Shown here: positions 59,327 through 64,000 of the stretch, piece by piece | Numbering within the stretch: the first letter of the stretch is position 1 | Layout: the number at the start of each line of letters is the position of its first letter | Assembly (NCBI GenBank): GCA_027946365.1 | Contig: JAPEUQ010000001.1 | Location: 4,216,001 to 4,280,000, forward strand | From: Kalmusia sp. IMI 367209 | Lineage: Eukaryota > Ascomycota > Dothideomycetes > Pleosporales > Didymosphaeriaceae | DNA length: 64,000 nt | Reading direction: 5' to 3' | Translations under genes and position numbers: made by a program | The notes under the pieces: generated by a model | Told to the model about the DNA's origin: nothing | Seen by the model: the letters and a program-made list of their open reading frames with translations, nothing else | Database searches by the model: none

Positions 59327-61023
59327 CTATCCTTCTTTCAATCTCTTGGCTGGCCTGCCAATTAGGGAGTCGTCCGGAAGCCCACTTCGCTTCGTACCGG
59401 GCAGGCTCGAGGTGCGTATATCATTGTCCTCTTGACTGACTCTTCGTAGCGGGTACTTTATCTTTGCATCCGCGAAGCAGTTGTCTGACGGCGTCCCCTG
59501 GGCTTTAAAGTACGGATGCGCCAGTGCCTTTTCGGCTGTCAAGCGTTTTTGTGGATCGTATTCAAGAAGCTGTTGCAACAGCGAAAACCCGTCGGCCCCT
59601 GGAGTTTCAGGCCCATCTCCTGGCGGGTATTGATTGTTCTTCAGACAGCCCTGATACCATGTATCGAGTCCCTGTGGTCGATGGTATCGCGCATTGCCTG
59701 CAGCCAAGGACGACAGTTGGGGATAATCGGGCATGGTGCTGAGGAGCGGCCAGCGGTCCTTGCTAGGCATACCCATGATTTCAACAATCTTTTGCATTTG
59801 GTTTCGCTGAAAAGGCACCGTCTTCTTGCTGTCCATCTTCGCTTCTTCTCCTTTAAAGATAGGTCGTAAAGATAGCAGCTCGGCAAAAATGCACCCCACG
59901 GCCCACAAATCCACCGCTGGCGTATAGTGACGACTTCCAAGTAGGAGCTCGGGCGCACGATACCAAATGGTGACGACGACTTTGTCTCCCGAAAAGAGCG
60001 ACTGAAGTGGCTTGTAGAAGAGGCGCGCCAAGCCCAGATCTCCAATCTTCACCCTGCCGGCACTGGTGACCATGATGTTTGCAGGCTTGAGATCGCGGTG
60101 CATGACCCAGTGTTTGTGTAAGTATACAAGACCCTGCAGAAGCTGATATAAAATGGATTTGATGTTCCGCGCGGGAATAGCCTGGCGCTGCGGCTGATTA
60201 TGGTGGTGGATAATCTGCAGTAGGTCGTGTTCGGCGTATTCAAAAACGATAAAAATACATTTTTCCTCCAAGATTATCTCAACGGTGTGTACAACATTGG
60301 GATGAGCGAGTTCGGTGCAGAGAGCCATTTCACGCACGGCTGACTGCGATATGCCGGAATACTGCAGCTCGCCCTCCTTATCTGGCTTGAACCTAGACGC
60401 TTGAGCACACATGTGGCTGGAGGCGAGCACGAGAACTCACTTCTTGATAGCAAATTCTCCCACGCGGCCATTCTTGCCTTCGGCCTTGTAAACGCGACCA
60501 TAGGTGCCGCTGCTGATGAAGCCGACGATCTTGTAGCGCTCGTTGACTCGCTTCTTGGTGTTGTATCCCGTGAACATTGCCTGGGAAGAATCGGACGGGT
60601 CTGCCGAAGCAGATTCAGTATGGATCAAACAACAAGCAGAACCAACAACGGTATCATGAAGATGACAATAGAAAAAAAGTATGGCGAATTCCACAGGCCA
60701 GACGACAAGCCATGCCAAGGTGACACCTCGGGCACAGGCAGGCGAGAACGATGATCAAGCGAAGGAGCGGGCCATGATCACCAGGCGAATAGAAAGCGGG
60801 GACGAACAAAAGAAAGCGGGAGGTTGCGCTGATGGGGCGGCGGCAGCGGAGGAGGAGGAGACGGCGCAACAATCGACTCTTGGATAAACGATAAATTAGG
60901 AATGGGCAAGAGACACGAACCGTTGAAGGCGGCCACGACACTGCTCCGGAGCGCGGCTCGGGCGGAAGCAGAGGCAGACGGCGGGCCTCCTGAGGACGGA
61001 GGATTAGTCGAGGGATGATTCAT
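59327..61023 (-). CDS. ssn3: Cdk8/Ssn3, kinase of the Mediator CDK module
   Basis: Exons 60600-60441 and 60392-59327 hold the kinase: a Gly loop ISSGTYGRVYKA, the catalytic Lys in EFAIKK, the Cdk8-type helix SQSAVREMALC, VMHRDLKPANIM, GDLGLARLF (DLG in place of DFG), and the APE region VVTIWYRAPELLLGSRHY. The C-terminus contains ALAHPYFKAQGTP. A first exon at 61023-60921 (MNHPSTNPPSSGGPPSASAS...) joins in phase across a 320-nt intron to ...DPSDSSQAMFTGYNTKKR, giving 442 aa, the usual fungal length; without it the protein would begin at MFTGYN (60577) with 400 aa. Partners in the family are cyclin C, Med12 and Med13; it phosphorylates factors and the RNA polymerase II tail. Kinase certain, first exon probable. 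Confidence 0.9.
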
Positions 61024-61723
61024 CTTGGGACATCGTTCGCTGCTCGTTTGCTGCTCGTGCTCCACGGTCGGCAGATGGCGCGCGCAGGCCGCAGCGAGCA
61101 GACGCCGGGGAAGACGGCAGCGCGGCGGAGGTGGAGCGTGCTGGGCCGAGGGGGGTCGGCGTGTGGGCTGGACGGATGGCGGGCGGTTCTGATGGCTGCT
61201 GACCACAGCTCAGCAGGCGAGCGGATGCATGTGAGGGCAGAGTGCATGCAGAGGCATCTGCCTGTGGGAGAGGCGGAGAGCCTTAGAGAGCCCGCGGGCT
61301 GATGTGAGGCTGGTGAGGGTGAGGCCCGGCCGACGGCGTCTGAGCATCCAAGGTTCGCTGGTTGGTTGGCCGCCCGCAGAGCCGCATTGCATCTTCCATT
61401 GGCAGGGACGACCAACCAAGGGCAGCTTCCCCACACGTCGCCCCGGCCGCCAACCACCAACCGTGAACTGCCAACACGCACCCAAGCTGAGCTGCGAGAG
61501 CTTTCCCCGGCAACACCAAGCTGCTTCTGCATGACCAGTGCATGGCAGCGTTGGGTTGGCAGCACGCTTGCATTCCAGGTACGAGTCCGCCCGCTGCTGT
61601 TGTCTGCATTCCGTGCCATGACTGCGCGTCTGCCAACATCGCCTCACGCAGAGGCGGGCTGACACCTATCGCAGCACGCCGCGACAGCGCTCTGAACCGC
61701 ACGCGACCCACTACATTCACGCC
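61024..61723. other. GC-rich divergent promoter region, ssn3 / sugar porter
   Basis: 700 nt, GC-rich, so long frames occur on both strands by composition (including a 220-codon minus-strand one). None has family text. Probable promoters of both neighbours. Confidence 0.45.
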
Positions 61724-63280
61724 ATGAGTCCTCGGGCCTGGTTCAGCGGCCTCACGCCCTACTTCGTCTACGTTCTCTTCGTTGCTACCTTGGGCCCGCT
61801 GCTGTTTGGCTTCCACCTGGTGAGCCCCTCCATGCCCGCAGTGAGAGCAAAGGACTAACCGGCACAGTCCGAGCTCAACGCCCCCGAAGATGTCATCCGC
61901 TGCAAGAAGAACTCCATCGTCGCTGCCGCCTCCCACCTCCCGCAATGCATACGGATGAACCCCACCGAATGGGGCGTCGTTGGCTCTATGTACACCCTCG
62001 GGGGGCTGCTTGGGGCCCTCTCAGCAGGACCGCTGGCCGGGACATACGGACGACGACGCACCATGCAACTGACGTCCATATTCTTCATCGTCGGGCCCGT
62101 CTTCGAAGCACTGTCGCCCAACATCGGCGTTATGGCAGTAGGCAGGCTGCTGTCAGGTGTGGGTGCTGGAGCATCCGTGGTGGTTGTTCCCATCTACATC
62201 TCAGAAATATCTCCCCCAGGCCAAAAGGGCTTCTTCGGTGCCTTTACGCAGATCATGTGCAACGTGGGCATTCTCGTCACCCAGTTGCTAGGATACTTCC
62301 TCAGCCATGACCAATACTGGAGGATCATCTTGGCGGCTGGAGGTGCCATTGGCGTCGTCCAGAGCATTGGCCTAGTCTTATCCGTTGAGAGCCCAAAGTA
62401 TCTTGCAGAGCAGGGTCACGCGTCTCAAGCGAAGAGAGTCCTACGCAGCCTCAGGGGTGGACACAGCGATATTAACGAAGAGTTCAGCGGCTGGGGCGCA
62501 GATGGAGCCCATGACACCGATGGTACGCTTCTTACATCTGTGCCACGCCATGAGGCTAACCCAAGTTTAGACGAAGAGCAGACCCTCCTTCGAAGCGAAG
62601 ATGAGCCTTCTACGCCGAAAACTCAGTCGGGCAGAGATGAAGCTCTTAGTATCGTCCAAGTCCTTCGCCACCCCGAGTACAAGAAGGCTGCTTTCGCAAT
62701 CATTATGATCATGCTTGCTCAACAGCTAAGTGGTATAAACAGCATCGTGATGTACGGTGTATCGCTTTTGGCAGATTTACTTGCTTCAAATTCAGCTCTC
62801 CTCAACTTGGCCGTCTCGGCCGTCAACATCATCGTTACTACTGGTTGCGCGCCCCTTCCGGACAAGCTTGGGCGGAAGGCGTGTCTTCTCCAGTCACTTG
62901 CAGGCATGGGCATCAGCTCACTTCTCCTGGCCCTTGGCATCATCAAGGCCATTCCCATCCTCTCCGCTGTAGCCGTTGTACTCTTCGTTTCCAGTTTTGC
63001 GCTCGGACTCGGACCGGTTCCATTCATGCTATCGGCAGAGTTGGTTGGCCCGGATGCTGTGGGCGCGACTCAGAGCATTGCTCTTGCGGCCAACTGGATT
63101 GCGACTTTTCTTGTTGCACAGTTCTTCCCTTTGGCTAGTGCGGCGCTTCGTGGGAAGGTCTACTTCATTTTTGCTGCGCTTTCAGCATTTTTCTTTCTGT
63201 TTATTAGCTGGTTTGTGCCCGAGACGAAAGGTAAGAAAAACGCGGATGAGGTCTGGGGGAGAGAGCGCCGAGTTGACTAA
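61724..63280 (+). CDS. MFS sugar-porter family protein (Vps73/hexose-transporter-like)
   Basis: Exons 61724-61819, 61868-62522 and 62571-63280 give 486 aa. Sugar-porter marks: LGPLLFGFHLSELNAPEDV, GTYGRRRTM, GRLLSGVGAGASVVVVPIYISEISPPGQKGFFG, VESPKYLAE, AQQLSGINSIVMYG, DKLGRKACLL and the C-terminal PETKGKK. The second intron (48 nt, gtacgc, gctaac, tttag) is in frame and could be retained, which would give 502 aa with an extra hydrophilic insert; splicing it yields AHDTDDEEQTLL and is preferred. This subgroup often sits on internal membranes or vacuole (yeast Vps73 aids vacuolar sorting) rather than taking up glucose at the surface. Confidence 0.88.
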
Positions 63281-63698
63281 GACGATTTGAATATCCAACA
63301 TTGAAGGGCGGGATGTTCGTAAGTGGCGTGAGAATGCGTGTGGTTCGGAATGTTCTGTTAGGCATACACACGAGCTTGGGCGATAGTACCACAACATCTA
63401 CAAATTGTTGAACTCAATGAAACACTGATCAATAAGACGTGGAAAGACAACGAAACTAGTTCAAGTGACTCGTTGCTCCCTGCACCAATTTTGCTTTGAT
63501 TATGATGACAGTGCTGATTAAAGCAGCCGAGAGTCGGCCGGGCCAGGTTCCGAAAGGTGGGCGTTCGGAAACCGTACCTTGTCGCGTTGCTGCGTAAAGC
63601 CTCGGTCTTCCGCGCGCAATTCATCGTTCTGTGCGTCTACCAACTGAGTCCTTCTACACAACCTCGGACGTCTGATATCTACCCATCCGTACCTAGAT
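63281..63698. other. Intergenic, tandem genes
   Basis: About 420 nt; terminator of the sugar porter and promoter of the next gene. No supported frame. Confidence 0.4.
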
Positions 63699-64000
63699 AT
63701 GCCCGAGCTCCCTGCGCACACCTCGCCGGTGCTGCCGCCACTCCATTCGCCGCGACCGGAGAGTCATAGACGGCTCGAAGACTACCGACTCGCAGACGAG
63801 GATGGACGGCAAGATCCAGAAAGCACGATCAAGCACGCAGCAACTACCAGAGTCTCACAGCCACCGCCCTCTCTCATCAGCCCCGCCTTCACACCCCCCG
63901 CCACACCGGGCTTCTCCACGCCGTCAGACCCACGCCCGCGCCCGCCGCGCTCCACTCCCGTCGACACCTCTCTTCCCTCCTCGACGCCCGGCCCACACCT
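63699..64000 (+). CDS. 5' part of a gene cut by the window end
   Basis: An ATG at 63699 opens a frame that runs 100 codons to the last base. It encodes a Pro/Ser/Thr-rich, basic, disordered N-terminus (MPELPAHTSPVLPPLHSPRP, later TPPATPGFSTPSDP). Such leaders are common on fungal membrane proteins and signalling proteins, and no domain is reached. Start context is plausible and no stop occurs. Function cannot be named. Confidence 0.5.
   Translation, partial: MPELPAHTSPVLPPLHSPRPESHRRLEDYRLADEDGRQDPESTIKHAATTRVSQPPPSLISPAFTPPATPGFSTPSDPRPRPPRSTPVDTSLPSSTPGPH

Noticed and set aside
61283..61945. 220-codon minus-strand frame opposite the sugar-porter start
   Set aside because: GC-rich antisense of a well-supported gene and its promoter; no recognisable protein.

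Overview
This window is nuclear DNA of a filamentous ascomycete (Pezizomycotina). Genes are interrupted by many 45-60 nt GT-AG introns with a CTAAC/CTGAC-like branch motif. Intergenic spaces are 0.3-2.5 kb. The gene set includes a Zn2Cys6 regulator, CYP-type P450, fungal CDK8/Ssn3, Mhr1/mL67, Rvs167 and a CBM18-containing deacetylase. The general look suggests Dothideomycetes, possibly Pleosporales, but that placement is inference from protein style and not from a search. I saw no tRNA, rRNA, CRISPR array or recognisable transposon. All multi-exon models were built by hand from splice signals and frame continuity.

Layout. 0.2-4.8 kb: an ER-type Ubc6/UBE2J ubiquitin-conjugating enzyme, a tail-anchored heme-oxygenase-like protein and a hypothetical protein. 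5-23 kb: a run of metabolic genes (P450, sugar-porter MFS, SDR, FAD monooxygenase, 7-TM-like membrane protein, secreted FMN alpha-hydroxyacid oxidase, Zn2Cys6 factor) without any polyketide or peptide synthase, plus a decayed Thr-rich secreted-protein gene. 23-29.4 kb: housekeeping genes (Mhr1/mL67, a UVRAG/Vps38-type protein, a Lag1/Lac1 ceramide synthase). 29.4-49.3 kb: a gene-sparse stretch with a secreted agmatinase-like enzyme, a frameshifted MATE transporter, a DHA1-like MFS pump, a small secreted six-cysteine protein split over three exons, a large chitin-deacetylase-like enzyme and a DUF427 protein. 49.3-64 kb: denser and mostly housekeeping (Vps23/Tsg101, Nfs1, Rvs167, a DsbA/FrnE-like protein, a CAP/PR-1 protein, Cdk8/Ssn3, a sugar-porter MFS protein and the 5' end of a further gene).

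How the genes may work together. Five of the 5-23 kb genes are redox enzymes or carriers and one is a regulator, so the block could be a small catabolic or modification pathway (inference). In the sparse region the secreted products (agmatinase, small Cys-rich protein, chitin deacetylase) would suit an organism that meets a host or other microbes. The right-hand block contributes to endosome sorting and membrane curvature (Vps23, Rvs167), mitochondrial Fe-S assembly (Nfs1) and Mediator signalling (Cdk8).

The strongest unexpected items are the hidden small secreted Cys-rich gene at 39827-40407; several +1 reading-frame breaks (two in the MATE gene, one in VPS23, one probable in the CAP gene), which look either like decay or like systematic indel errors; and the relic of a Thr-rich secreted protein with stop codons of the kind repeat-induced point mutation makes.
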